NCBI GenBank assembly: GCA_902362705.1 | Contig: CABIXK010000010.1 | Coordinates: forward strand, 1 to 63,981 | From: Rikenellaceae bacterium | GTDB lineage: Bacteria > Bacteroidota > Bacteroidia > Bacteroidales > Rikenellaceae | Reading direction: 5' to 3' | DNA length: 63,981 nucleotides | Shown here: positions 16,894 to 26,564 of the stretch, piece by piece | How positions within the stretch are numbered: the first letter of the stretch is position 1 | Layout of the letters: the number at the start of each line of letters is the position of its first letter | Position numbers and translations under genes: made by a program | Notes under the pieces: model-generated | What the model saw: only the letters and a program-made list of their open reading frames with translations | Databases searched by the model: none | What the model was told of the DNA's origin: nothing

Positions 16894-19800
16894 ATGAACA
16901 AATTTTACTCAAGGTTCCGGCATCTCTCTGTATTTGCCCTGCTTTGTCTGCTTCTGTTGCCTGCGGCCATCGCCCGGGGACAGGGCAGAGTGACGGTGAC
17001 GGGTACGGTCGTCGACGAGAACGACCTCCCGGTGATCGGCGCCAACGTGCTGGTCAAGAACACGGTCAACGGCGTGACGACCGGCGTCGACGGAAAGTAC
17101 TCCATCTCGCTCGACAACGGCGGCGGCGTGCTCGTATTCTCCTTCCTGGGCTACGTCACGCAGGAGGTCGCCGTGGCGGGCCGCACGTCGGTCGACATCA
17201 AGCTGCTCCCCGACTCGGAGCAGGTCGAGGAGGTGGTGGTCGTGGGCTACGGCACCCAGAAGAAGGCCTCGGTCGTGGGCGCCATCTCCACGGTCGACGT
17301 GGCCAACCTCAAGTTCCCCTCGTCGAACCTCTCGACCAACCTTGCGGGTAACCTGGCCGGCGTCATCTCGATGACCCGCTCGGGCGAGCCCGGCAAGAAC
17401 GGCGCCGCCGACTTCTACATCCGCGGCATCTCGTCGTTCCAGGGCACGGTGACGCCGCTGGTGCTCGTCGACGGCGTGGAGCGCGACATCGACCTGGTGG
17501 ACACCGACGACATCGAGTCGTTCTCGATCCTCAAGGACGCCTCGGCCTCGGCCGTCTACGGCGTGCGCGGCGCCAACGGCGTGATCCTCATCACCACCAA
17601 GAAGGGCAACGTGGGGCGTCCCGAGATCAAGGTGCGCGCCGAGGCGGGCATCACCCAGCCGACCGTCATGCCCCGCTTCGTCGACTCGGAGCAGTGGGCC
17701 CGCATGTACAACGAGGCCTCGGGCACGCAGCGCTACACGCCCGAGCAGATCGCCATGTACCGCGACGGCACGGACCGCGACCTCTATCCCGATGTCGACT
17801 GGATCGACGCCCTCTACCGCGACATGGCCTTCAACCAGCGCGTCAACGCCTCGGTGACGGGCGGCGGCGAGGTGGCCCGCTACTACATTTCGGGCAGCTT
17901 CTACAACGAGTCGTCGATCTTCCGCAACGCGGGCGACCGCTACGACTACGACTCGTCGATCAACTACAACAAGTTCAACTTCCGCGCCAACGTCGACGTG
18001 AACCTCACCAAGACCACGGTGCTCAACGCCAACCTGGCCAACATCTACGAGAAGAGCTTCGGCCCGGGCCAGAGCACGGGCGACATCTGGGGCTACGCCT
18101 TCGCCACCTCGCCCAACGCCTTCCCGAAGGAGTACTCCGACGGCACGATCTCGGCGCCGAGCCAGGCCACGGGCTTCAACCCCTGGAACCTGCTGGTCCA
18201 CTCGGGCTACCGCGAGCAGTTCTGGAACTCGGCCCAGTCGCTCATCGGCATCACGCAGAACCTCGACATGGTGACCCGGGGTCTGAGCGCCAACGTCAAG
18301 TTCTCGTGGGACGCCTGGAACACCCAGCTGCAGACCCGCACCAAGACCCCGCAGCAGTTCCACGCCACGGGGCGCGACGAGGAGGGCAACCTGGTCTACG
18401 GGGCCCCGATCTACGCCGGCAGCGAGTCGCTCGAATACGCCCACTCGGCCGCCAGCTCGATCACCACCTACCTCGAGGGTTCGATCAACTACAGCCGCGT
18501 CTTCGCCGACGCGCACCGCCTCGGCGCCATGTTCCTCTACAACCACAAGATCACGCGCCGCACGTTCAGCAACAACGACGCGCTGAGCGTCAACGAGAAG
18601 ACCTCGCTCCCCTACAAGAACCAGGGCATCGCCGCCCGCGTGACCTACGCCTTCCGCGACAAGTACATGCTCGAGTTCAACATGGGCTACAACGGCTCGG
18701 AGAACTTCGCCAGCGGCCACCGCTTCGGCTTCTTCCCCGCCGTGTCGGGCGGCTGGATGGTCTCGGAGGAGAAGTTCTGGCGTCCGCTCAAGGAGTATGT
18801 CAACGTCTTCAAGATCAAGGCGTCGTACGGTAAGGTCGGCAACGACCAGCTGGGCTCGGGCGACCGCTGGCTCTACCTGCCGACGATCATCACCAGCGGC
18901 AACTCGTTCGTCATGGGCGAGTCGGGCAACACCGGCGGCACGGGCATCTCGGTGGGCCGCCCCGAGAACCTCGCCTTCTCGTGGGAGGAGGAGAAGAAGC
19001 TCAACGTGGGCGTCGAGCTGCTGCTCTTCAACCAGCTGCGCATCCAGGCCGACTACTTCTACTCCAACCGCACGGGCATCCTCATGCAGCGCGGCGGTCT
19101 GCCCGGCATCGCCGGTCTGCAGAACGGCAGCAAGCTCCCCTACGTGAACATCGGCGAGACGGAGAACCGCGGTGTCGACATGTCGGCCGAGTGGAGCAAG
19201 CAGTTCGGCGACTGGTTCCTCACCGCCCGAGGCAACTTCACCTACAACCGCAACAAGCTGCTCGACAACGACGAACCCGACTGGGCCTACAAGTACCAGA
19301 ACCGCATCGGCAAGCCCTACGGCGTGGGCGCCTCGCAGCCCTGGGGCTACCTGGCCCTGGGTCTGTTCGAGAGCCAGGACCAGATCGACAACAGCCCCGT
19401 GCAGACCTTCGGCGAATACCGCGTGGGCGACATCCGCTACGCCGACATCAACGGCGACGGCCGCGTCGACTCGCAGGACCAGATCTATCTGGGCTACACC
19501 GACCTGCCGGAGATCACCTACGGATTCGGCGCCACGGCGCAGTGGAAGGGCATCGACGTGAACCTCTTCTTCCAGGGCGTGGCCCACGTCAACTTCTTCC
19601 TCTCGGGCGCCTCGGTGCGCACTCCCTTCTCGTCGGGCAACATGGAGCGCGCGGCCATCCAGCGCGACGTGTGGGACGCAGGCTGGCGCAGCGACCGCAC
19701 CGAGGCCGAGAACGCCGGCGCACGCTATCCGCGCATGAGCCTCGGCGGCGCGGCCGGCTCGTCGAACAACGCCCAGACCTCGTCGTGGTGGCAGCGCAAC

Positions 19801-20022
19801 GGCGCTTTCCTGCGTCTGAAGAACGTGGAGGTGGGCTACACCCTGCCCAAGAAGTGGATGGCCCGCAGCGGGTTCGTCAAGTCGCTGCGCGTCTACGTCT
19901 CGGCCAACAACCTCTGCACCTTCAGCGATTTCGACCTGTGGGATCCCGAGAAGGGCGGCGGCGAAGGCGCCAGCTATCCCCCCAACCGCATCGTCTCCGT
20001 GGGTCTGAATGCCAACTTCTAA
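16894..20022 (+). CDS. SusC/RagA-family TonB-dependent outer-membrane transporter
   Basis: A 1042-residue outer-membrane barrel that imports oligosaccharides or glycopeptides with its SusD partner, driven by TonB. A signal peptide (about 1-30) is followed by a carboxypeptidase-D regulatory-like domain (VTGTVVDENDLPVIGANV), a TonB-box-like stretch (EEVVVVGYGTQKK, about 113-125), a plug domain (FYIRGISSF; DDIESFSILKDASASAVYG) and the beta-barrel ending in an aromatic-terminated strand (VSVGLNANF). Length is normal. The SusD gene begins 16 nt later. No sigma/anti-sigma or hybrid regulator is adjacent. Neighbouring M60-like and GH109-like genes suggest O-glycoprotein fragments as substrate. Confidence 0.96.
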   Translation: MNKFYSRFRHLSVFALLCLLLLPAAIARGQGRVTVTGTVVDENDLPVIGANVLVKNTVNGVTTGVDGKYSISLDNGGGVLVFSFLGYVTQEVAVAGRTSVDIKLLPDSEQVEEVVVVGYGTQKKASVVGAISTVDVANLKFPSSNLSTNLAGNLAGVISMTRSGEPGKNGAADFYIRGISSFQGTVTPLVLVDGVERDIDLVDTDDIESFSILKDASASAVYGVRGANGVILITTKKGNVGRPEIKVRAEAGITQPTVMPRFVDSEQWARMYNEASGTQRYTPEQIAMYRDGTDRDLYPDVDWIDALYRDMAFNQRVNASVTGGGEVARYYISGSFYNESSIFRNAGDRYDYDSSINYNKFNFRANVDVNLTKTTVLNANLANIYEKSFGPGQSTGDIWGYAFATSPNAFPKEYSDGTISAPSQATGFNPWNLLVHSGYREQFWNSAQSLIGITQNLDMVTRGLSANVKFSWDAWNTQLQTRTKTPQQFHATGRDEEGNLVYGAPIYAGSESLEYAHSAASSITTYLEGSINYSRVFADAHRLGAMFLYNHKITRRTFSNNDALSVNEKTSLPYKNQGIAARVTYAFRDKYMLEFNMGYNGSENFASGHRFGFFPAVSGGWMVSEEKFWRPLKEYVNVFKIKASYGKVGNDQLGSGDRWLYLPTIITSGNSFVMGESGNTGGTGISVGRPENLAFSWEEEKKLNVGVELLLFNQLRIQADYFYSNRTGILMQRGGLPGIAGLQNGSKLPYVNIGETENRGVDMSAEWSKQFGDWFLTARGNFTYNRNKLLDNDEPDWAYKYQNRIGKPYGVGASQPWGYLALGLFESQDQIDNSPVQTFGEYRVGDIRYADINGDGRVDSQDQIYLGYTDLPEITYGFGATAQWKGIDVNLFFQGVAHVNFFLSGASVRTPFSSGNMERAAIQRDVWDAGWRSDRTEAENAGARYPRMSLGGAAGSSNNAQTSSWWQRNGAFLRLKNVEVGYTLPKKWMARSGFVKSLRVYVSANNLCTFSDFDLWDPEKGGGEGASYPPNRIVSVGLNANF

Positions 20023-20038
20023 CCAAAAAACTCCGAAT

Positions 20039-21925
20039 ATGAAATACCGTTTCAAATATCTGTTGCTGCTGCTCTGCATGGGATGCGCGCTCACCGCGTG
20101 CGATAGCTTCCTCGACAGGCAGGAGGACGAGAACATGACCTTCGAGAAGATCTGGCAGCAGGTCAGCACCACGCGCCAGTACTTCTTCCAGGTGATGGGT
20201 TACCTGCCCGACGACTCCGATGTGTCGAGCGGCAATAACAACCACCTGCAGCTGGGCGCCTCGGACGAGGCCTCGATGACCTGGAACTGGACCCAGCGCT
20301 ACATCAACTTCGGCTCGTGGAACGCCTCCACCATGCCCCACAACAACTTCAACCGCTACTACGAGGCCATCCGCGACTGCAACATCTTCCTGCAGAACGT
20401 GCTCACGTGCAGCGACCCGCAGGCCCTCCAGTCGGACCTCAACCTCTGGTACAACTGCGCCCGCTGGGCCCGCGCCTACTACTATTTCCTGCTCATGCGC
20501 GACTTCGGTCCCGTCTTTCTGGTGGGCGACGAGCTGATGGACTTCTCGGCCTCGACCTCGTCGCTGGCCCGCCCGCGCGACACGTGGGAGGAGTGCGTCG
20601 CCTACGTGGTCGCGGAGATGGAGGAGTGCGCCCGGCGCCTGCCCGACGCCCACACCTCGGCCTACATGGGCTGTCCGACCAAGGGCGCCGCGCTGGCCGT
20701 GATCTCGCGCCTGCGCCTCTATGCGGCCCGCGACCTGTTCAACGGCAACTCGCTCTACCGCCGCGTGGTCAACCCCGACGGCGAGCAGCTCTTCCCCGAG
20801 GCCTACGACGCGCAGAAGTGGGTGGCGGCGGCACAGGCGGCCAAGGCGGTCATCGACACGCGCCAGTATGCGCTCTACCGCGACATGGACGTCGACAACG
20901 GCACCAACCCCTACGCCAACTACCTCGGCATCACCATGAAGACCTGGAACAAGGAGCTCATCTACGTCGGCGGCGGTTTCCGCAGCCGCTACATGGCCGG
21001 CGTGCACACCTCGCCCAACTTCGGCAAGGGCGGCACCAACTACGGCGGCTGGGGCCCCACCCAGCAGCAGGTCGATGCCTACGCCATGAGCAACGGACGC
21101 TATCCGATCACGGGCTACGAGAGCGACGGCACGCCCGTCATCGACGAGACGTCGGGCTACAGCAGCGCCGAGTTCGCCAAGACCACCTTCAGCAACCCCT
21201 TCGTCGCCTACCTCGACCTGGGCGTCTCCTCGCAGCGCGAGTGGCCCCAGATGTACAAGGACCGCGAGCCGCGCTTCTACGTCAGCGTCTTCTGGGCCGA
21301 CAGCCCCTGGATCGCCGGCGAGGGCAACTACGGCATCGTCTCCTTCTGCCAGGGCGCCAACGGCCACCAGTCGCACGACTACCCCAAGCCGGGCTACATG
21401 GTCAACCGCTACTACGACCACACGCTCAACTCCACCGCCGGGCAGTGGGGCAACATCACCTTCCCCACGTTCCGTCTGGGCGAGATCTACCTCAACTACA
21501 TCGAGGCCGTGCTCGAGTGCGAGCGCAACGGCGTGACGGGCGAGGGCGTGGACCGTGCCGAGGCGATGGCGCTGTGGGACGAGCTGCGCGACCGCTCGGG
21601 CATGGATCCCATCGAGGAGGTCTATCCCGGCGCGTCGGTCGACCAGCTCGTGGAGCTGGTGCGCAAGGAGCGCCGCGTGGAGCTGGCCTTCGAGGGGCAC
21701 CGCTACTTCGACACCCGCACCTGGAAGATCGCCGCCACGACCGACGGCGGCCCGATGTACGGCATGGATACGGCCGTTCCCGCCTCGGGCACCACCACGG
21801 CCGACGCCTTCTGGCGCCGCACGGTCTTCGAAACCCGCGTCTTCCGCTCCAACCACTACCTCTACCCCTTCCCGCAGCGCGAGTTGGACCGCAACAAGCT
21901 GCTCACGCAGAACTACGGCTGGTAG
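20039..21925 (+). CDS. SusD/RagB-family glycan-binding lipoprotein
   Basis: This 628-residue lipoprotein forms the lid of the SusC transporter and binds the ligand at the cell surface. The signal peptide ends in a lipobox (CALTAC, Cys about 21). Typical SusD features are ARAYYYFLLMRDFGPVF (about 144-160), TPR-like helices, and the C-terminal RKERRVELAFEGHRYFDTR, which marks the family, followed by YLYPFPQREL. ATG 20039 is chosen over the upstream frame, which would overlap the SusC stop and lacks a signal peptide. It lies second in a five-gene plus-strand locus. Confidence 0.96.
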   Translation: MKYRFKYLLLLLCMGCALTACDSFLDRQEDENMTFEKIWQQVSTTRQYFFQVMGYLPDDSDVSSGNNNHLQLGASDEASMTWNWTQRYINFGSWNASTMPHNNFNRYYEAIRDCNIFLQNVLTCSDPQALQSDLNLWYNCARWARAYYYFLLMRDFGPVFLVGDELMDFSASTSSLARPRDTWEECVAYVVAEMEECARRLPDAHTSAYMGCPTKGAALAVISRLRLYAARDLFNGNSLYRRVVNPDGEQLFPEAYDAQKWVAAAQAAKAVIDTRQYALYRDMDVDNGTNPYANYLGITMKTWNKELIYVGGGFRSRYMAGVHTSPNFGKGGTNYGGWGPTQQQVDAYAMSNGRYPITGYESDGTPVIDETSGYSSAEFAKTTFSNPFVAYLDLGVSSQREWPQMYKDREPRFYVSVFWADSPWIAGEGNYGIVSFCQGANGHQSHDYPKPGYMVNRYYDHTLNSTAGQWGNITFPTFRLGEIYLNYIEAVLECERNGVTGEGVDRAEAMALWDELRDRSGMDPIEEVYPGASVDQLVELVRKERRVELAFEGHRYFDTRTWKIAATTDGGPMYGMDTAVPASGTTTADAFWRRTVFETRVFRSNHYLYPFPQRELDRNKLLTQNYGW

Positions 21926-21961
21926 CCGGTCAAGTATAACCAGACAACGATCATTGTGAAT

Positions 21962-23365
21962 ATGAAAAAACCGAGATTCATAGCCCTCCTGCTCTCTTGC
22001 GCGATGCTCTGCGGCCTGGCCGGCTGCGAGGACAACCGCGAGGAGCATCTGGACGATTACCAGACCCGCATCTACTTCCGCAACGGCGGCGAGCAGGTGC
22101 TCACCCTCTACAAGGTGGGCGAGAACACCCTCTACGACATTCCGATCTGCAAGAGCGGGCGCGACACGGAGGGCACGGGCAAGGCCGTCGTGTCGGTGAT
22201 GGACCAGGCGCAGCTGGACATCTACAACCTCTCCAACGGCACCGACTACGTGCAGCTCCCCTCCGAGCTCTACGCCTTCCGCTCCGAGCTGGAGTTCGTC
22301 TTCCGCCCCGAGGACTCCTACAAGGTGGCCCGCGTGGAGATGGAGACCAACGCGATCAGCGACCTGCAGGCCGCGCATCCCGACCGCACCTACGTGCTGG
22401 CGGTGCAGCTCTACTCCGACCGCACGGTCAGCGACGGGATCAACCTGCTGATCCTCCGCCCCGACATCGAGGTGGCCCGGCTCTCCCTCCAGACCTCCGG
22501 CGTCGAGAGCCACGCCTACACCAGCTCGAGCCCCGTGGAGAACACCTATAACAACGTCGTGCTGCTCTCGATGGACAACCGCTGGGACTTCTCCGTGGCC
22601 CTGGAGGTGTGCGACCGGGAGTGGCTCGACGCCTACAACGCCGCCAACGGCACCTCCTACGAGCTGCTGCCCGCCGGGGCCTACGCGGTGCCCGCCCAGG
22701 TCGACTTCGCCGCCGGCACCGGCCGCGCCGAGTTCGCGGTGACGGTCGACCGCTCGTCGCTCGACCTGCTGCGCGAGTACGTGCTTCCCGTGCGGCTCGG
22801 CGCCTCCTCCAAGAGCGAGTTCGAACTTTCGGACGAGGAGTCCTGCTGGCTGGTCAACCTGCGTCTGGATCCCGACCAGATCGCTCTCACGGCCGACATG
22901 GCCGAGTCGCCCTACACCCACACGGGCGACGGCCAGGGCATCGCGGCGCTCTTCGACGGCGACGCCTCGGCCGCTTCGTGGTGGCACTCCTACTACGGCG
23001 GCGGCCCGCTGGGCGATCCGACCTACGGCTACTACATCGACATCCACCTCCGCGAGCCGCTCTCGGCCATCGTGCTGCGCTACTGCACGCGCTCGAACCC
23101 CAACGGCGTGCCCGCCGAGGTGCGCGTGGGCGTGAGCGACGACGGCCAGAACTGGACCGAGATCGGCCACGTCGCCTCGGGTCTGCCGACCGATGCGCTG
23201 GCCTGGTGCAGCCTGCCCGTCTTCTCGCACACGGCTCCGTTCCGGCACATCCGCTTCGGTATCGTGGCCAGCGCGGGCGGCGCGGGCGGCGTGCTCAACG
23301 CCGAGGCCACGTCGGCCTGCACCTCGCTCAGCGAGCTCGAACTCTACGGAGCCAACCTCCAGTAA
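21962..23365 (+). CDS. DUF1735/discoidin-like surface lipoprotein
   Basis: A 467-residue lipoprotein (lipobox LAGC near residue 20). Two DUF1735-like (BT_3987-type) domains follow (about 30-160 and 170-305), with the recurrent pattern NLSNGTDYVQLPSELY and NAANGTSYELLPAGAY. The C-terminal 160 residues are a F5/8-type C (discoidin-like) sugar-binding domain (YYIDIHLREPL, ASGLPTDALAW, ELELYG). That last domain is clearly homologous to the tail of the collagen-like lipoprotein later in the locus. It probably serves as a surface glycan-binding protein next to SusCD. ATG 21962 is preferred to the GTG two codons earlier. Confidence 0.88.
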   Translation: MKKPRFIALLLSCAMLCGLAGCEDNREEHLDDYQTRIYFRNGGEQVLTLYKVGENTLYDIPICKSGRDTEGTGKAVVSVMDQAQLDIYNLSNGTDYVQLPSELYAFRSELEFVFRPEDSYKVARVEMETNAISDLQAAHPDRTYVLAVQLYSDRTVSDGINLLILRPDIEVARLSLQTSGVESHAYTSSSPVENTYNNVVLLSMDNRWDFSVALEVCDREWLDAYNAANGTSYELLPAGAYAVPAQVDFAAGTGRAEFAVTVDRSSLDLLREYVLPVRLGASSKSEFELSDEESCWLVNLRLDPDQIALTADMAESPYTHTGDGQGIAALFDGDASAASWWHSYYGGGPLGDPTYGYYIDIHLREPLSAIVLRYCTRSNPNGVPAEVRVGVSDDGQNWTEIGHVASGLPTDALAWCSLPVFSHTAPFRHIRFGIVASAGGAGGVLNAEATSACTSLSELELYGANLQ

Positions 23366-23453
23366 CGATCCCGCCGGTCCGCGGCGCGGGCGTCCCGAGC
23401 GGGCGCCCGGCTGCCGCCGACCGCCGAAATGATAACACGAACCTCAGAAAAAC

Positions 23454-26450
23454 ATGAAAACCAGCATAAAGAGTTTATTGGCCGCCGCCGGGTGGCTGCT
23501 CCTCGCGTCGGGTTGTTCGACCGACGATACGCAGGGCGTCTCCGTCGGCGCGTTCGAGATCGCCGAAGAGAACCTGGAGTACAACTTCGCCCAGGCCCAG
23601 GAGATCGTCTTCATCCCCGTGCGCACCGATATTCCCGAGTCGGAGTGGAAGATCGTCTCGTCCGACGACTCGTGGTGCAAGGTCTCGCGCAGCTACACCA
23701 GCCAGAAGGGCCTCCAGCTGGCCGTGACCCGCAGCGAGGAGCCCGAGGTGCGCAGCGCCCGGGCCGTCGTCTCGGCCGGCGGCAACGAGTACACCATCTC
23801 GGTGCGCCAGCTCGGCTACGGCCCCGCCATCCTGGTCTCGGACCGCACGGTCCCGGCCGCGGGCGGCAGCGTGGGCATTGACGTGACGGCCAACATCGAG
23901 TACACGGTGGGCGCCCCCGTCATCTCGGCGGACGACGATGCGGGGTGGATCGAGGCCGTGCGCGACGAGATCCCCGTGCGCGCCTTCGCCTCGACGACCC
24001 ACGCCTTCTTCGCGCAGGCCAACCTGCTCCCCTTCGAGCGCCGGGCCACCATCGCGATCAACGCCGTGGATCCGATCTACGCCGAGAACTCGGTGAAGGT
24101 CACCGTCAGCCAGTCGACGCAGTCGGTCTCCCCGGGCGACATCCCCGGCGACAAGAAGCTCGCCGTGCTCGGCGCCCGCGCCAACCAGATCAGCAAGAAC
24201 GAGGGTTCGGTCGAGGCGCTCTACGACGGCGACTACACCTCCTACTACCACAGTCCCTGGGCCGTGGAGTATGAGAACCCCACCACGACCTTCCCCGTCG
24301 TATTCGAGTTCCGCTTCGACGGCACGCGCAACGTCGACTTCATCCAGATCATGCACCGCGGCGCCTACAACGCCTCCACGGGTGCCGTCTCGGCCGGCAA
24401 CGGCACGGGCGCCATCGGCAAGTTCAATGTCTGGGCCTCCACGGCCGACGATCCCGCCGATGCCGATTACGTGCTGCTGACCGACGAGCCGCTCGACCTG
24501 CGCATGGCCGGCGGCTACCAGAAGGCGGTGCTGCCCTCCCCGGCCCAGAGCGCCAAGTGGGTCAAGCTGGAGGTGTTGGAGGGCTCGGGCGACAACGGCG
24601 TCGAGGGCGGCTTCGTCACCCCGGCCGAGATCGAGTTCTTCGCCTCGCCCAAGGCGGCGCTCGACGAGGCTATGCTCGAGGTCTTCACCGACCTCTCGTG
24701 CTCGGAGCTCCGCGAGGGGGTCACGCGCACCGAGATCACATGCCTCTACGGGCTCTCGGCCTTCGTGGCCCAGGAGGCCGCCATGCGCCTGATGAACGGC
24801 ACCTACGACCCCTTCGAGAAGGAGTTCCGCGCCGCCACCTACCTCCCCTACAGCGACAACAATCTCAACCGCCGGCTGCTCACCAAGAAATACAGCCGCA
24901 TGGACAACCCCACCGGCATCGAGGTCAAGCCGGGCGAGAAGCTCATCGTGTGCGTCGACAAGGTGCCCGCGGGCCAGCGCCTGAGCCTGGCCGTCTTCGG
25001 CGAGGCGGCCAACGGCTACGGCCCCAACTACGGGGGCATGGCCGAGGCCGACCAGTACGAGACGGTGGACCAGGAGGTGACGCTCACGGCCGGTCTGAAC
25101 GCCGTCGACATCACCGCCGCGGGCATGTGCTACGTGATGAACACGGCCGCCGCCCTCTCGTCGGCCTCCGAGGCCGTGAAGGTGCATATCCTCCCCACGT
25201 GCGGCACCGTGCACGGCTATTTCGACCTGGAGCGCCACCGCACCGACGAGCGCTACGTCGAGCTGCTGGCCCGCACCGGCTACAAGTATTTCGTGGCCAA
25301 GGGGCGCAAGATGATCTTCAACTTCCACACCTCGCAGCTGCGCGCCGACGCCCCCACGGGCATCGTGTCGGGACTCACGGCCTGGGACGACATCGTCACG
25401 TGGCAGCAGGAGCTGATGGGCATCGACGAGTGCGACTACTTCAACAACCACATCATGGCCGTCTCGACCACCGATCCCGACGCCTACATGGACGCCTCGA
25501 ACCGCCGCGTCAGCTTCTCGACCTCGGCGCTCCACAAGATCATCAGCCGCGAGCAGCTCAACGCCCTCGAGGACAACACGTGGGGCCCGGCCCACGAGCT
25601 GGGGCACGTCAACCAGGGGGCCATCAACTGGAAGTCGACCACCGAGTCGTCGAACAACCTCTTCTCCAACTACGCCATCTACAAGATGGGCAAGTACGAA
25701 TCGCGCGGCGACGCCCTGAGTGAGCTGGCCCTGAGCTGGTCCAGGCAGGAGACCTGGGTGCTCATGGGCGCCTCCACCCACCAGGGCGAGGACACCGAGG
25801 CCCACATGCGCATGAACTGGCAGCTGTGGAACTACTACCACCGCTGCGGCTACAACGAGCGGTTCTTCCCCGTGCTCTTCGAGCTGCTGCGCCAGGATCC
25901 GCTGCCGAGCGAGTACTCCGCTGCCGAGGATCCGGGAGCCAGCCAGCTGAAGTTCGCCGAGAAGGCGTGCGATGCCGCGCAGGAGGACCTCACCGAGTTC
26001 TTCGAGACGTGGGGCTTCTACCGGCCCGTCGACATCGCCTACGAGCAGTACGGCTCGGCCCGCTACCGCGTCACCGAGGCGATGATCCGCGAGTCGAAGG
26101 CGCGTATCGCCGCCAAGGGCTACCCCAAGGCGGCCCCCATCCAGTACCTCGAGGACCGCAAGGTGAAGAACGGTACGCTCTACTCCGACATGGGCCACTT
26201 CGACACCTACCGCAACAAGACGCAGATCACCAAGACGCCGTCGTTCACCCTCTCGGGCCGCACCTACACGGTCGCCGACTGCGACCAGGCCGTGGCCGTC
26301 GAGCTGCGCAAGCCCGCCTCGGGCGAGACGCTTGGCGAGCTGCTCTACTTCTCCAACCTGGCCACCTTCACGGTGCCCGACGGGGTGAACCTCGCCGGCG
26401 CCGAGCTCTACGCCGTGCAGTACGACGGCGTGCGCAAGCCCGTCCGCTGA
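23454..26450 (+). CDS. M60-like (enhancin-type) metallopeptidase lipoprotein
   Basis: A 998-residue surface lipoprotein (lipobox LLASGC). Order: a BACON-like beta domain (about 25-125), a second beta domain to about 225, a discoidin-like carbohydrate-binding domain (about 235-400, KWVKLEVLEG), then the M60-like catalytic region. The zinc motif HELGH is at 714-718, with a further Glu at 731, fitting HExxH-(8-28)-E of the family. PF13402-type peptidases cleave mucins and other O-glycosylated proteins, some needing the glycan for recognition. Together with the SusCD pair and the GH109-like gene downstream, this points to attack on host mucin-type glycoproteins. Specificity is inferred. Confidence 0.92.
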   Translation: MKTSIKSLLAAAGWLLLASGCSTDDTQGVSVGAFEIAEENLEYNFAQAQEIVFIPVRTDIPESEWKIVSSDDSWCKVSRSYTSQKGLQLAVTRSEEPEVRSARAVVSAGGNEYTISVRQLGYGPAILVSDRTVPAAGGSVGIDVTANIEYTVGAPVISADDDAGWIEAVRDEIPVRAFASTTHAFFAQANLLPFERRATIAINAVDPIYAENSVKVTVSQSTQSVSPGDIPGDKKLAVLGARANQISKNEGSVEALYDGDYTSYYHSPWAVEYENPTTTFPVVFEFRFDGTRNVDFIQIMHRGAYNASTGAVSAGNGTGAIGKFNVWASTADDPADADYVLLTDEPLDLRMAGGYQKAVLPSPAQSAKWVKLEVLEGSGDNGVEGGFVTPAEIEFFASPKAALDEAMLEVFTDLSCSELREGVTRTEITCLYGLSAFVAQEAAMRLMNGTYDPFEKEFRAATYLPYSDNNLNRRLLTKKYSRMDNPTGIEVKPGEKLIVCVDKVPAGQRLSLAVFGEAANGYGPNYGGMAEADQYETVDQEVTLTAGLNAVDITAAGMCYVMNTAAALSSASEAVKVHILPTCGTVHGYFDLERHRTDERYVELLARTGYKYFVAKGRKMIFNFHTSQLRADAPTGIVSGLTAWDDIVTWQQELMGIDECDYFNNHIMAVSTTDPDAYMDASNRRVSFSTSALHKIISREQLNALEDNTWGPAHELGHVNQGAINWKSTTESSNNLFSNYAIYKMGKYESRGDALSELALSWSRQETWVLMGASTHQGEDTEAHMRMNWQLWNYYHRCGYNERFFPVLFELLRQDPLPSEYSAAEDPGASQLKFAEKACDAAQEDLTEFFETWGFYRPVDIAYEQYGSARYRVTEAMIRESKARIAAKGYPKAAPIQYLEDRKVKNGTLYSDMGHFDTYRNKTQITKTPSFTLSGRTYTVADCDQAVAVELRKPASGETLGELLYFSNLATFTVPDGVNLAGAELYAVQYDGVRKPVR

Positions 26451-26564
26451 GCCGCGGCCTCCGCATGCCGGCCGCGGCGGCCCTCCTCCTCGCGGGGAGG
26501 GTCCCGCGGCCCGGCGGGAGGCGGGCATCTTTCGATTTTTTGACCAACTGACACCAAACCATTC

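Noticed and set aside
16909..20172. Minus-strand open frame of 1087 codons opposite the SusC gene
   Set aside because: It consists of Ala/Val/Gly/Arg/Leu/Asp-rich shadow sequence with no family resemblance; the plus strand encodes a clear SusC protein.
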